A DNA stretch of 64,000 bases, from NCBI GenBank assembly GCA_019802505.1, contig JAFMOC010000435.1, positions 143,501 to 207,500 on the forward strand. Reading direction: 5' to 3'. Made by a program: the position numbers and the translations under genes. Positions 34,601-44,454 of this stretch are shown here, piece after piece; position 1 is the first letter of the stretch; the number at the start of each line of letters is the position of its first letter. Below the pieces are notes generated by a model, which saw only the letters and a list, made by a program, of their open reading frames with translations, ran no database searches and was not told the origin of the DNA. This stretch comes from Corydoras sp. C115. Taxonomy: Eukaryota > Chordata > Actinopteri > Siluriformes > Callichthyidae.

Positions 34601-34784
34601 CCACTTCCTGCGGCTCCGCAGGCGGCTCTGCGACCACAGCGTCTTGGAGTGGCCCCACACGGCCGCTGCCGAGCCCTGGTTCTGGCAGTGTCTGAGGAAC
34701 GCCATCCGAGCCGAGAACAGTGCCGTGTACAACAGCATTTATTCCAGATACTTCACAACGAGCAAGAGAGTCGGTCAGAAGTGA
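31692..34784 (+). CDS. tlr8: Toll-like receptor 8, main coding exon (first exon not located)
   Basis: TLR8 is an endosomal receptor for RNA breakdown products that signals through MyD88. From the acceptor at 31691 the frame is open for 1030 codons to TGA at 34782-34784. It opens DTRRWKVALWSTLVFMM with no ATG at its head; the initiator should come from a short upstream exon, as in other vertebrate TLR7/8 genes (family knowledge). Visible parts: rest of the signal peptide; LRRs with the shared signature GNCPRCHNAPFPCRPC; a short Z-loop region (SGSESGERRSYDMPKH); RVLDLSRNNIFFISPQQF; a C-terminal cap with HCTCDLMDFILWI; a membrane helix around 34117-34190; then FFWDVSYLFYYM. The TIR domain starts at YEAFVAYDTKD (about 34279), with ERDWLPGCP in the BB loop and PWFWQCLRN near the end. 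The order after tlr7 and the shorter Z-loop favour TLR8 over a second TLR7. Confidence 0.93.
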   Translation, partial: DTRRWKVALWSTLVFMMISVSCKINRKFLVTQPCDIYENPNASTVYFNCRKRGLTTFPCLFPNTTTLDLSENRLRNLNSSLLRDLKALTTLNLNWMNQRHQVNISHGIFTNLTKLQSLRFSGAALTRIPAELPKTLINLTLAQNKIVCLDAKSFAGLENLKYLDLNKNCYYWNSCGKVFTISNGTFSNLDKLKFLDLSYNNLTVIPRGLPGSLSHLQLASNSIQRIGQDDFAGLGNLVSLKIQGNCPRCHNAPFPCRPCTNGSIDIHEHAFSNLNKLELLHMAGNSIDHIKPEWFKNVSNLKELFLSYNFLIDSFETGEFLMYLPLLRKIDISFNYKIKGYLETVQLAPGFANLTSLHSLHMQGLVFKTVNESTLRPLYGLQNLTTLDLGINFIVRAKSEVFRPLRKLKLLYLAENRLYPITNNGPLVQSYGVKPNVNLPQLSGSESGERRSYDMPKHLVKEECFNAGRVLDLSRNNIFFISPQQFVGYQNISCLNLSRNGFAAALNGTEFASLPHLKYLDLSFNKIDLAYDNAFHELTQLEVLDLSYNPHYFTVRGVTNSLNFIGNLTFLRVLNMSFNSISTLTTKCMHSYSLNELQFQSNELGTMWRVKDHSYEKLFLGLTNLTYLDISHNRLNKISSRIYKYLPVTLTKLTLSNNDLLSLNWTLMRNFTRLKSLVLSGNRLVFVSQNLSLDLPSLNLLDLSHNWISKLSDGFLIGAVNLHYLDLSHNRLATINQSTFPSEGPNMVTLWLHGNPFHCTCDLMDFILWIYDSNVFIPKLVTSLRCNKPEQIQGQGVMHFDIKECIDNHVAFLIYFCSTLLILGVMVITTMMHLFFWDVSYLFYYMKAKLKGYRKLHSGNNTYEAFVAYDTKDPQVSEWVLNHLRVQLEECGDYFLPICLEERDWLPGCPVVDSLTQSIRQSRKAVFVLTQSYVNSGSFKMAMYLAHQRLLDDSEDVIVLLLLEPVLQNSHFLRLRRRLCDHSVLEWPHTAAAEPWFWQCLRNAIRAENSAVYNSIYSRYFTTSKRVGQK

Positions 34785-35825
34785 GGCACGGACCCGGCGG
34801 TACGCCTCGGAACCTTCAGAACCCGTCGTTTGCAGAACGTTTTGCTCAGAACAGTTGTCTCTTCAGATTTAGAGCTTGTTTTAGTGCTAAGCCGTCACGA
34901 CAGAAGGACGTCCCGATTCTCTCCCATACCAAACGGGGGGGGGGGGGGGGGGGTATTTTACTTTGGTAGGTTCACCTTCTTGGATCTACAGCCATAGTTA
35001 AGTAATTCCATTCTGTAGTTCCTCTATACCATGGACAGATTGACCGAGCGGGTATTATTTGGGTGGTGGATGGTTCTCTGACATGGTGGTGGTGGTGTGC
35101 TACTGTTCCTGAATCACTGATGGAGGATCAGAGGATGGAGAACCGTGATGACCCGCTGTCTCTAATTCTCCATCCACAAGGTGGAGCTGTACGGTGGAGG
35201 AGTGCAACAGAGTGTACAGTAAGTGCACCACCATATCTGAGATCATCCACCACCCTAGTGACACCTTATAGACAGATGGACTACAGAGTGGAACTGTGGA
35301 ACTACAAACCCCATCCGTCTGATCCGAGGAGGTGGAGGACTTTCCTCACACTACAGACCCAGCGCACTAACGTCGCCTGCGTCCTAACGTCCTTCAAACC
35401 TTTTCTGCCCCGACCGACCGAGAACCTGATGGATGCGCGAGGTGGTGTCAACGGTTTTAAATGTAAACATTGTGCAAAGTGGTTTGATTTGCAGAATGAA
35501 ACTGCAGAAGCACATGATCTGAATCTGCACAGTGGTTCCGTCTGCTCCATCCAGAGGCCTCTCTGCTGGAGCCAGAGCACAGAACAACGGCTGGGTTCCT
35601 CAAACAGAACCAGTGAGAATGCTTCTCCGCCACTTCTCCTTCCTCTCGGCAAAAAAACAGGAACTGCTCTCAGCTCACTTCCACTCGCACCATGGGAATA
35701 CAAGACCAGATACTCACTGACAGCCGTGTTTGAACCGTGAGCACAAGACTTTGAATGTGTAAGATGTTTTGTAGGTTCTCCATCACAGGCAGTGGATTTC
35801 AGTTTTATTCTGTATGTACATCTCA
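34785..35825. other. tlr8 3' flank with MITE-like scraps
   Basis: A G homopolymer lies at 34936-34952. 35000-35325 carries pieces of the ACTACAGA...ACAAACCCCATC dispersed family. The 225-codon open frame at 35063-35740 overlaps those repeats and shows no domain I recognise. No gene is called. Confidence 0.5.
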
Positions 35826-36182
35826 GGGCGGCACGGTGGCTTAGTGGTTTAGCACGTTCACCTCTCAGCACTAGGGATTCCCGGTTCGAATCCCCATCTG
35901 GGTGGAGTTTCCATGTTCTCCCCGTGTCCGTGTGGGTTTCCTCCGGGTTCTCCGGTTTTCTCCCACAGTCCAAAAACATGGATCAAGTCAAATGAGTTTT
36001 CTAAATTGCCCCATATAGAGTGTGTATGCGTCTCTGTGAGTGAGTGTGTGCCCACAGATAGCTTGCCCCCCTGTCCTGGGTGTAACTGCCCAGAGCCCGA
36101 AACGTTCTCCCCTGGATGGGCATGGGGAGCCCCCCCACGACCCGAATATAGGATAAAGAGGAAGATAATGGATGGATGGATG
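35826..36182 (+). repeat. tRNA-derived SINE (plus)
   Basis: Near full-length, from GGGCGGCACGGTGGCTTAG to GATAATGGATGGATGGATG. Confidence 0.9.
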
Positions 36183-36880
36183 TACATCTTATCTAGAGAT
36201 GCATGAGGGCCTCAAAGGGACTGCCCTCAGACGCTTCTGATGATCCCGTCCTCAGCCTCTCTGTCTTATCTGTGGGGTTCCTCAAGGTTGTATATTAAGA
36301 TCCTCCATTTCTTTGTGGATAAACACATCGCCGTTGGATTTAATACCCGGGAAATTATTTTCATGTTGCTGATAACATGTTTATTGACAAGGACCTTCTA
36401 CAGTTCCCGTCCAGCTTTTTTATTTTATTATTTATTTTTTTTATATAAAATCTGTGTTTCCATGATGCATCCTGGTCCTGGAGGAACCGAATCCCATCCC
36501 ACTGTATACTCGTACCTCTTGTAAAGTATAGCACATCAAATCTGAGACGGTGATTTTAGGGGTCCAGTAATGCCACTTTCTATTGTCAAGTTCTTAATGT
36601 ACCCATTTAGCCCAATTGAGTTCCAGTTGGTAAATAAAAACCCATAGAATGTAAAAAGACGAGGTGTACCTAATAAAGTGGCCGGTGGATTGAGTATTCA
36701 TGTATAAAATTTTATAATAAATCCATACACATTTATATACAATAAATAAATTCAAATTAAAGTGAGAAACCTGGCAGTAATGTAATTTTTTATTTAATTT
36801 AATTTAATTATTTAATTTAATTTAATTATTTATTATATATTATTTTATTTACAAACCTGCTGTAAAGTCTGTTTACTGGA
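36183..36880. other. Gene-free AT-rich stretch
   Basis: Includes CTAATAAAGTGGCC at about 36670 and a TTAATTTAATTTAA-type tract near 36790-36850. No gene is recognised. Confidence 0.45.
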
Positions 36881-36976
36881 AACCCTTTGTGTAATGCCGT
36901 CTATGGCCACCAGATGTCCGACTTTCCCCCCCATCCGCTGCAGCTTTTAACGGGCGTCGGCCTCGCGCCGCTGATC

Positions 36977-37104
36977 CCTTATATGGTAATGAGAGCGGTG
37001 ACGACAGAGGCCCATTTGCATACGGTCATAAATGCAGCGAAGCGCTGTTTGCGGGACAACACGTCACTCAGCGCACGAGCCCGAGTCTGCACTCTGCTGT
37101 GTCG
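36977..37104 (+). promoter_or_regulatory. Promoter and untranslated exon 1 of tmsb4x-like gene
   Basis: A perfect CArG box CCTTATATGG at 36977-36986 (SRF/MRTF site) and an octamer ATTTGCAT at 37014-37021 precede a TATA-like CATAAATG near 37025. The sequence from about 37055 to 37104 ends TGTGTCG before a donor GTAAGA. SRF control of thymosin beta-4 is known in mammals; the use of these sites here is inferred. Confidence 0.65.
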
Positions 37105-37639
37105 GTAAGATCAAACGCCGCCTTCGGTCCTTTTGATCTCTTGTTGATTTGAACTATTGATTATTGATTAGGTTTCAGTTCTATTAGTTTGAGATCCTCG
37201 ATCTCTATGTAGAACCATCTGTGTGCCTAAAAGGTTCTCTTCCTGCTGAAGAGATGCTGAAGACTCTTCCTGGTTCTTATATATTGATGGTAAACGTCTA
37301 TATGGTTCTATATAGAACTAAAGAAAGGGTTCTTCTGTTCTTACAATATCGAGATTGAACTCATTTTGGTTCTTTATAGTTCCCTTTTAAAAAAAAATGG
37401 ATTTACAGTATAGGGAACCATATACAACATGTTCTCCAGTAATTAAAAGAACCATTTTAATCACATGCAGATGGTTCTACATAGATCCACTGTCTTTACA
37501 GAAGAACCGTTAAAATGTAATTCAGAGTGCGAGCGTCATGCACGATGGAGGAACCATTTATGGTTCCATTGAGGTCACATACACTTACTTCATTAAAATG
37601 AGGAACTATTTCACTGCGAAGAACTTTGAGCAAATGGTT

Positions 37640-37989
37640 CCTTTAGACGTCCAACTTAATTAATGACTTCATGATTTGATAACGTTACTGATGGATTGAT
37701 GTTTTCAGTTGAATGAATGATGTAACGATTGATGTTTTAATTGATTGATGGTTTTATTGGTTGGTGGATGGCTGTATGGGTTGGTTGGTGTTTTGATTGG
37801 TGGCTGTATTAATTAATTAATTGATGGTTTTATTGGTTGGTGTTTTGATTGGTGGATGTATTAATTAATTTATTGATTGATGGTTGTATTGGTTGGTGTT
37901 TTGATTGGCTGTATTAATTAATTTATTGATTAATGGTTGTACTGGTTGGTGTTTTGATTGGCTGTATTAATTTATTGATTAATGGTGTA
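37640..37989 (+). repeat. TTGATTGATGG/ATTGGTTGG-type minisatellite in tmsb4x intron 1
   Basis: Irregular units of about 50-60 bases built from GATGGTTTTATTGGTTGGTG, TTTTGATTGG and TATTAATTAATT. They run up to the acceptor GGTGTAG, which precedes the coding exon. Confidence 0.8.
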
Positions 37990-38004
37990 GTAAACGTGGT
38001 AACG

Positions 38005-38212
38005 ATGTCGGACAAGCCGAACCTGGAGGAAGTGACCTGCTTCGATAAGAGCAAGCTGAAGAAGACGGAAACTCAGGAGAAGAACCCTCTGCCGTCCAAA
38101 GAAAGTGAGTCTGACTTTAAAGAACCGTTCAGTCATCGATTCATTCATTCATCTCTCTCTCTCTCTCTCTCTCTCAGCCATCGAACAGGAAAAGCAGACG
38201 AGTGGATCGTGA
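38005..38212 (+). CDS. tmsb4x: Beta-thymosin (thymosin beta-4 type), two coding exons
   Basis: Beta-thymosins sequester monomeric actin in the cytosol through one WH2-like motif. Exons 38005-38104 and 38178-38212 splice to 44 residues, the usual length. The protein begins MSDKPNLEEVTCFDKSKLKK, has the actin-binding core LKKTETQEKNPLP, and ends IEQEKQTSGS. The splice interrupts the Thr codon of KETIEQ exactly as in vertebrate thymosins. The cysteine at position 12 is unusual; most relatives have a charged or small residue nearby. The acceptor follows a CT run. Its place after tlr8 matches mammalian TMSB4X; identity versus another beta-thymosin rests on that synteny. Confidence 0.93.
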
Positions 38213-38430
38213 GTTCCTTCACGGCTTCGTTCGTCTTTAACGAGAGGATTACTCAGCAGTTTTTCAAACCTAATTAAATCAGTAAAAACAGGAAGCGGGC
38301 AGAGCTTCAGGTCGTCACACGGGAAATGGACGAGGCTCGGCGACGGTGCGCTCGGCTTCGGGCCTCCGCCTTCAAAGCCGACACCCTTTTTCTGTATTTT
38401 AATGATTTAAGAATCGTTTTGTTTCGTTGA

Positions 38431-38436
38431 AATAAA
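38431..38436 (+). terminator. Polyadenylation signal of tmsb4x
   Basis: AATAAA, 219 bases after the thymosin stop codon. Confidence 0.7.
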
Positions 38437-39145
38437 AATCCTTTCAGTTAAAAGAGCGAGTGGCTGGATCTCATTAAAGACCTGGTTCAACGGTGGAACC
38501 CTCAAAGGTTCCTACAGGAACAAAGACCTTCGAGAGGCTTCAGTTTTATAAACTGTAAGAACCTCAAGGTAGAGGCTCCTCAAGGCACTCAATAGCTGTA
38601 TGCTTTCAACAGTTTGGGGAAGGCCCTGTTTATGTTCTAGCATTCAAACAGAAGTGCAGTTTAAAACGCATGCGTGTCTGAAAGAGGAAGCCACGGTGGA
38701 CGAGAATAACCTCAGTAAGTGGAACCAAGCACTTCCTGTCGCTGCACTTTGAGACTTCACAAGTCATGTGATCAAAGGGACCTGAAGATCAAACAGACAA
38801 GAAGTACTTACAGGAGCTTTAAATGCTGGACGAAAGGACCAGGGTCTCAGTTCCAATTCATCCCATAAGTGTTAATGAGGTGGTGGTCAGGACCCCAGGG
38901 GTCATCTGGTTCCTCACTGCTGCTCCAGTCACCGTCTGAGATCGTTAATAAATTAATACAAGTTCGGAAAGTTGTCCATTACGAATTTTGCACATGTATA
39001 GTTACAAATGAGACAGGAAGTCAGAACTGAGCAACAGGAAGTGGTTAAAGGGGCACTGCGTCATTGCGTGCTGTTGCTTTTCTTAGAAATTTTAAATAAA
39101 CTGCTTGTTTTTCTAAACGTTTATTTTTCCGAAAGAAAAACGTCA
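38437..39145. repeat. Old DNA-transposon remnants
   Basis: CAACAGTTTGGGGAAGG at about 38608, with following text, resembles a fish Tc1-type transposase relic. The same phrase recurs near 7075, 29215, 45045 and 45425. No gene is seen. Confidence 0.5.
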
Positions 39146-39460
39146 TCACGGTGGTTTAGCATGTTCTCCTCTCAGTGCTGAGGATTCCCCATCGAATCAC
39201 CATCTGGGTGGATTTTCCATGTCCTCTCCGGTTTCCTCCCACAGCCCAAACACATGGATCAAGGTCAATTGAGTTCTACAAATTGCCCCATATAGAGTGT
39301 GAGTGTGTGTGTGCCCAGCGATGGATTGGCACCCTGTCCTGGGTCTAACTGCCCAGTACCCAAAACTTCCTCCCCTGGATGGGCATGAGGAACCCCCCCC
39401 CCCCCCCACGACCCTAATAGAGGATAAAGCGGAAGATAATGAAATGAATGAATGAAAAAC
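39146..39460 (+). repeat. tRNA-derived SINE (plus)
   Basis: It starts at ACGGTGGTTTAGCATG, has a diverged B box (ATCGAATCACC), and ends with GATAATGAAATGAATGAATG. Confidence 0.87.
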
Positions 39461-39772
39461 GTCGTCAAGCTACAATTCAACAACGCGCTGAACACAGTGG
39501 CCATCAGCATGATGCGAAAATCATCAAACACCGCCATCGTGTGGTTATAACCGCTAACTGCAGGTGTCGAGCTGTGAATCGTTTCGACTCCGAATCAATT
39601 ATTAAATCATTCCTTGATGTTTGGTGAATAAAAATAATTCTATGTAAGTTTTAAAGTTTGTCTCGGTGATTGTGAAGCAAACAATTGGACAAGTTATTGG
39701 AAACTAAAACTTATAACTATTCGACTGCTGCTCTTTGTGGTGGAGTCGATTCTGTAATCGACACAGTGGATA

Positions 39773-40214
39773 AAAGTGCGCTGTTATCAAAAGCTGAGGC
39801 GAATACGGCAAAAATAAGTAAAGAAATAAATCATTAAATGAAAGTTAAATGTGTGAAGGGAAGCAGGTTGTTTTAAACAGATGAAACTTTAAAAGCGTTA
39901 AATCGCCTCAGCTCAACAGCACTGTAACCGGCACTGAGTGCTGTCTCATATCCCATCACGTGTTACACGAAGTGCACTCAGTAGGCTGTATGAAAGCGCT
40001 GCACCGGCGCCTACATAGTGCACTCTGTAGTGAACGTGTGTGTATTTGGGCACATTATGGGCACATCCATCCCATAATATTCATGTTTCAGTGTAAATTA
40101 ATTCTCATATTTAATAAACTCACTATATTAAAATTAAAACAAGATTGAATGTAGTAAATATTATATTTCACAATCTTTTAAACTCACATTTAGTCTCTAA
40201 CATGATAATGAAGA

Positions 40215-40280
<66 letters not shown>
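39773..40280 (+). repeat. Direct repeat copy 1 flanking samd9l, ending in (CA)n
   Basis: From AAAGTGCGCTGTTATC to about 40050 it matches 46614-46895 with only a few visible differences. After a diverged patch, both copies share ATCCCATAATATTCATGTTT and run into ACTCACATTTAGTCT and a CA microsatellite (40215-40280 here). Confidence 0.92.
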
Positions 40281-40282
<2 letters not shown>

Positions 40283-40595
40283 TGTGCAGAAAGAGATGGA
40301 TGAAAATAATAAAGAGCTGAAACCAGGTGCAGTTTCATTCTCTGAATTTTTTTGATGGCAAATAAATTAAACAACAACAACAACAAAAACACAACCTTTT
40401 AAAACACAAAGTTAATAATCACACAGAGGTCTTACCGAAGCAATTATTTGCTCTATTTCATTAAAACAGTGTAAACATCAGACTATTATAATTAAAAAAA
40501 AAAAGTTCATAGTCCATAAAAAGACATCGTATAAAGATTAGAGTCAAAAAACAAAAACCTTAAAACTGTAGGACTATAGATTCTCTTAGGTTCTC

Positions 40596-43500
40596 TTAGG
40601 ATATACAGTATATCAGCTGATCACAACTCTTAGACGTTTCCTCCTCATCTAGGTAGAGTTCAGTCTGGAAATCGTTCACTTCTTCTGAAATCCTGTCCAA
40701 AGCCTCGTGCATCGTGGACTGAAGTCGTTTGAGTTGGCCGTGAAAATGCTCCCATGGTTTGTTGATTTCCTCTGGAATGTGATCTGTGAGAAGGTAGCGG
40801 ACTAAATCAGAACGGCCATTGCTGGCATCTGAGAACACGTGGAGTGACGTCATCAACTGCAATAATCTGTCTTCTACTTCAACAAGTCCGTAGAATCCAG
40901 ACTTGTTCATCCTATCTTGTTCTTTGTCTGCTGCTTCATGACATTTTTGGAAACACTCGATGGCTCTGAGGGCTAGCTGAATGGCATCTGCCGTGTTCTC
41001 CGCTGTTTTGTCTGTGTTCTCTAAGGCGTTGGATTTTGACATGAACCATCTTTTGTAAACCTGACCTTTGGTGTTAAGAATATAAGAGTTCCCTGGCAAT
41101 TTGTTTACAGCAATTTCTGCCCATTTTTCCGCCTTTTCAAACCAATCATGAAAGTAATTGAGACGGGCAAGTTCCTGGGCAAAGAAGGCGTCCTTGTTGA
41201 ATCTTTGGTATGCCTTTTCAAGAAGCTCGGTAGCTCTCTTTGGACGTTCTTTCGCTCTTACATGCTCAATGAGGGGGGAGAACTGGCTGTCTGATTCATC
41301 ACCTCGACTAATTTTGTACCGTCTCATGAACAGTTCGCGGAGAAACTTACGGTAATCCCATCTCCCAAACGTGTGTTCAAAGAGAAGATCATTATCGAGG
41401 AGCTCGAGTGCAAGTTCACTCTGATGCCTGTCACCCAAAAGTTGGTGAAGAACTTCCTTCGCAACCTTGTGATGAATGATTCTGATGGACTGGACGTTGG
41501 TTCTGGCGTCTCTTAAGTGTATGAAGAGCAGTCTGGCCTGGTCGCTCAGAAAGGTCTCGAATTCATGTTGTTGGAACCGGTCCTGACGGATGGGGATCTG
41601 GGGCGACAGGAGAGCCTCACAGTGCGACTGGGAAATGAAGGAATCCTCCACATAGGTGTTCAGCAGAGCTACATAACGGATGAGCTTGGTGACATCTGAT
41701 GCATGATCGATGTTCTCCACTAGGTGCTCCACGAAGTTTTCAACGTACTTACTAATGACCTGATCCTCAAATCCTTCACACATCAGGACGAATGTCAGAA
41801 TGAACTCCGGTTGGAACTGTTGTTCCAGTGCTTGTCTTTTTTGGGCAAAAAGTTTCTTTTCTTTATCTGAAAGTGTTTGTGTCACGGAGACATTCAGCAG
41901 AGGTGAGATTCTGCAAAAGTTCTCAGGTTCATAAGAGCGTCTGCAGTTCAGGAGAATGAAGCATGGTGTCACCTGGACTATTCTCTTGCTTGTGACAGCG
42001 GTTTTCAGTTCTTTTTTCAAGTCTTCCAAATACTCTTCGTCACCATCTATTAGCAAGAGAACAGGGAGACATTTTTGTGTGTTGTTCTCCTCGTATTCTC
42101 GAAACTTGACAGCGTGTTCCACAACCGTGGCGGTGGAGGAGGACTGTTTGACCACCGCACACCTCAGCTTCTTTCTGTGCCTCCACAGAACCTGTCTTGC
42201 CACAGTACTCCCACCGCTGCCGGGGTGATGGTAAATGTTGATACATTTGATGGGCATCTGATCAGAACTCACTTTCAGACAGTCCTCCAGAAAATCAATC
42301 ACTTTTTGGTAGGCATCCCTTTGGATGATCTCTCCAACGAGTCTTTCGTCTGCGAGCCAGAAATTCATCCAAGTCACTTTTCCGCCGCGGTAAAAGTCTC
42401 GTTCTATATCCTCGTGAGCTGACTTGGTGTCATGGTTGCTTTGTTCGCAGTGGTTCGCGGTTAAAATGTCTAGAGAACACATCCACTCCTCGTCCCGAGT
42501 CTCGAGAGGACATGTTGCCTTACAAAACAGAGGTAAGAGCTTGATCACACGGACAGACGTCGTCTGGACTTGTTGGAGCGTGGCATTAACGTGGCTCATC
42601 TTCATATCTACAATACTTGAATTCTTTAAATCACAGGGTCCAAAGCTACAGTCTGTATAAGTCTGCAGTTTCCTAAAGTTACCTTCTGATTCTGAGATGC
42701 ATACGATGTCTTCATGACCTCCCATGACTGTGAAGAATTCGCAGAATGTACTGAGGAGAGGCTTTTTAATCTCATCTGTCAGGATAAAGAACACCAGAAA
42801 CGTTCCTTTGGGTAAAACGTGATTGCAGATAAAAGACACGCAATTCTTCAGAAAACGCATCTTGGTTCTGAACCAGGTGGCCTCATCACAAGGAGGCTCG
42901 TTTCCTTGGAAGTCATTTCGTCCATTGCAGAAGATCCAACTCGTCTGTTCAAACAAATGAAGCTGGCTCTCTAATTCCACGGGGCTCTTTTTGGAGCTGT
43001 AGTCTTTCATGAAGTGGAGGTTGACCGCGTGATGCTTGGCATATTCCTGGCATATTCCTGACTTCCTGGAGTCTGGGTCAAAGTCGAACGCACAAAATAG
43101 CTTCATGTTCAGTAGAAAGTCGATGTGTTTGAGATCCTCCTCTGCAAATCGGTTTGTAACGAGTATATACCATTTGGTCTCCTCCATTTTTCCTTTCCCA
43201 CATGTTGACAGTGTAACTAGTTTCGTGCCGAGATCTTCATATGGCTCTGGGATTGGAAAACAAGCTTTCTCCTCCCTCTCTCGTTGTGCGTCTCTGTCAG
43301 AGACACTCTCTATAAACTCTTTTATTTCGTTGACCGGTTCCGTCTTGGCTCCTGCCCTCTGAAAGCTCATTTCTTTTTCATAATGAACTTTATTGCTGGC
43401 CTCATTAAATTTGGGAAGACGTACTGAAAAGACCTTCCTTCTCACAACATCAACCAAAGGTTCAACATCAAATTCAACAACATAGTGTAACTCTCGAATA

Positions 43501-44288
43501 TTGGGACCTGTCACACGAACAAACTCAGGTGGTCGAATACAATGCCGGATGATTGCATGGTCACATTTGAAGCTCTTTTCAATGTAATTCAGAGCGTCGG
43601 TGTAAACGTCCTTATGTTTGATGGGTATCCCAATGATTTCTCCGTGGACATAGCTAGGGTCCTTCTTGCTGTCCCGAATGCCAAAGTGTATCGTACCATT
43701 GGATCGGACGTTAATACATCCCGTTGCAAACTTAAGGACCTCATACCCCAACTTTGCTTGAATTCTTTGGGAGTCTAAGAGTGCCGCAGTGTCGAAGGCC
43801 TTGTACTCATGACACGCAGTTATGAGGTCACTTCCACCAGTTTCTGGAGCAAGAACATCATGCCTTGTGTATTTGTGGTCAATACCTGGCTTTCCAAACG
43901 GTCTTGGCTTTGATTCTTTCAGCAATGGGATGGACATGATGCCTTCCACTTCACATCGCTGTGCAGGTTCTGCACTGCTGATCTTTTTTCTCTCCTCTAA
44001 TATCAAATGTGCAGGACCCGCTTTCATTCCAGCTGTTTGCTGAAGAAATGCTTGTGTAAGCGTTAGGAGGACTTTGCCATCTACCTCTTCTTCATGAAGC
44101 TTTTTAATGTACTTGTCTTTCACGCCGATCGACTCCAACCAGGTGCTAACCATGGATTCTGTCCAGGATTCGACTGGAGTACTGGAGAGTTCTGCTACAT
44201 GTAAATAGGAGAACATAAGAGTCAGATCACATGTATAATGTTTCTGAAAACGTACAGTATCTTCACTCATATTCAAATACATACCCAT
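40596..44288 (-). CDS. samd9l: SAMD9/SAMD9L-like protein, split start codon exon
   Basis: SAMD9/9L proteins are cytosolic, interferon-linked antiviral and growth-restraining factors; human SAMD9 has been reported to act on tRNA through its AlbA-like domain. The first exon supplies ATG+G (44285-44288; exon from 44367 with acceptor TTTACAG). After a 90-nt intron (44195-44284, donor GTATGT, acceptor CATGTAG) the main exon 40596-44194 gives MAELSSTPVESWTE and about 1200 residues. Domains: SAM at about 8-70 (WTESMVSTWLESIGV); AlbA/Schlafen-like at about 120-280 (GCINVRSNGTIHFGI); a Sir2-like middle region; a STAND-type P-loop at about 655 (HHPGSGGSTVARQVLW, lacking the usual Lys as in human SAMD9); a Walker B-like VLLLIDGDEE; and helical TPR-like repeats (NYFHDWFEKAEKWAE). 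It ends LIYCIS. It is shorter than human SAMD9/9L (about 1590), so the C-terminal OB-like part may be lost. SAMD9 and SAMD9L cannot be told apart here. Confidence 0.9.
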   Translation of the reverse strand: MGMYLNMSEDTVRFQKHYTCDLTLMFSYLHVAELSSTPVESWTESMVSTWLESIGVKDKYIKKLHEEEVDGKVLLTLTQAFLQQTAGMKAGPAHLILEERKKISSAEPAQRCEVEGIMSIPLLKESKPRPFGKPGIDHKYTRHDVLAPETGGSDLITACHEYKAFDTAALLDSQRIQAKLGYEVLKFATGCINVRSNGTIHFGIRDSKKDPSYVHGEIIGIPIKHKDVYTDALNYIEKSFKCDHAIIRHCIRPPEFVRVTGPNIRELHYVVEFDVEPLVDVVRRKVFSVRLPKFNEASNKVHYEKEMSFQRAGAKTEPVNEIKEFIESVSDRDAQREREEKACFPIPEPYEDLGTKLVTLSTCGKGKMEETKWYILVTNRFAEEDLKHIDFLLNMKLFCAFDFDPDSRKSGICQEYAKHHAVNLHFMKDYSSKKSPVELESQLHLFEQTSWIFCNGRNDFQGNEPPCDEATWFRTKMRFLKNCVSFICNHVLPKGTFLVFFILTDEIKKPLLSTFCEFFTVMGGHEDIVCISESEGNFRKLQTYTDCSFGPCDLKNSSIVDMKMSHVNATLQQVQTTSVRVIKLLPLFCKATCPLETRDEEWMCSLDILTANHCEQSNHDTKSAHEDIERDFYRGGKVTWMNFWLADERLVGEIIQRDAYQKVIDFLEDCLKVSSDQMPIKCINIYHHPGSGGSTVARQVLWRHRKKLRCAVVKQSSSTATVVEHAVKFREYEENNTQKCLPVLLLIDGDEEYLEDLKKELKTAVTSKRIVQVTPCFILLNCRRSYEPENFCRISPLLNVSVTQTLSDKEKKLFAQKRQALEQQFQPEFILTFVLMCEGFEDQVISKYVENFVEHLVENIDHASDVTKLIRYVALLNTYVEDSFISQSHCEALLSPQIPIRQDRFQQHEFETFLSDQARLLFIHLRDARTNVQSIRIIHHKVAKEVLHQLLGDRHQSELALELLDNDLLFEHTFGRWDYRKFLRELFMRRYKISRGDESDSQFSPLIEHVRAKERPKRATELLEKAYQRFNKDAFFAQELARLNYFHDWFEKAEKWAEIAVNKLPGNSYILNTKGQVYKRWFMSKSNALENTDKTAENTADAIQLALRAIECFQKCHEAADKEQDRMNKSGFYGLVEVEDRLLQLMTSLHVFSDASNGRSDLVRYLLTDHIPEEINKPWEHFHGQLKRLQSTMHEALDRISEEVNDFQTELYLDEEETSKSCDQLIYCIS

Positions 44289-44454
44289 TTTTGACAGAGT
44301 ATGATCGGCTTGAGTGGGATCTCCAAATGTTCTAGGTTCTTTAGAAGATCAACGCTATGTGCCACCTCTGTAAAGGCAGAAAGCAGAGGGTTGGTATTTT
44401 AATCTTAGATCAGGACTGGATTCCCTGACTTGTGGTAGGTAGTTGAGACTCCCT

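Noticed and set aside
35063..35740. 225-codon frame downstream of tlr8
   Set aside because: Its first half is the dispersed ACTACAGA...CCCCATC repeat and the rest matches no domain I know.
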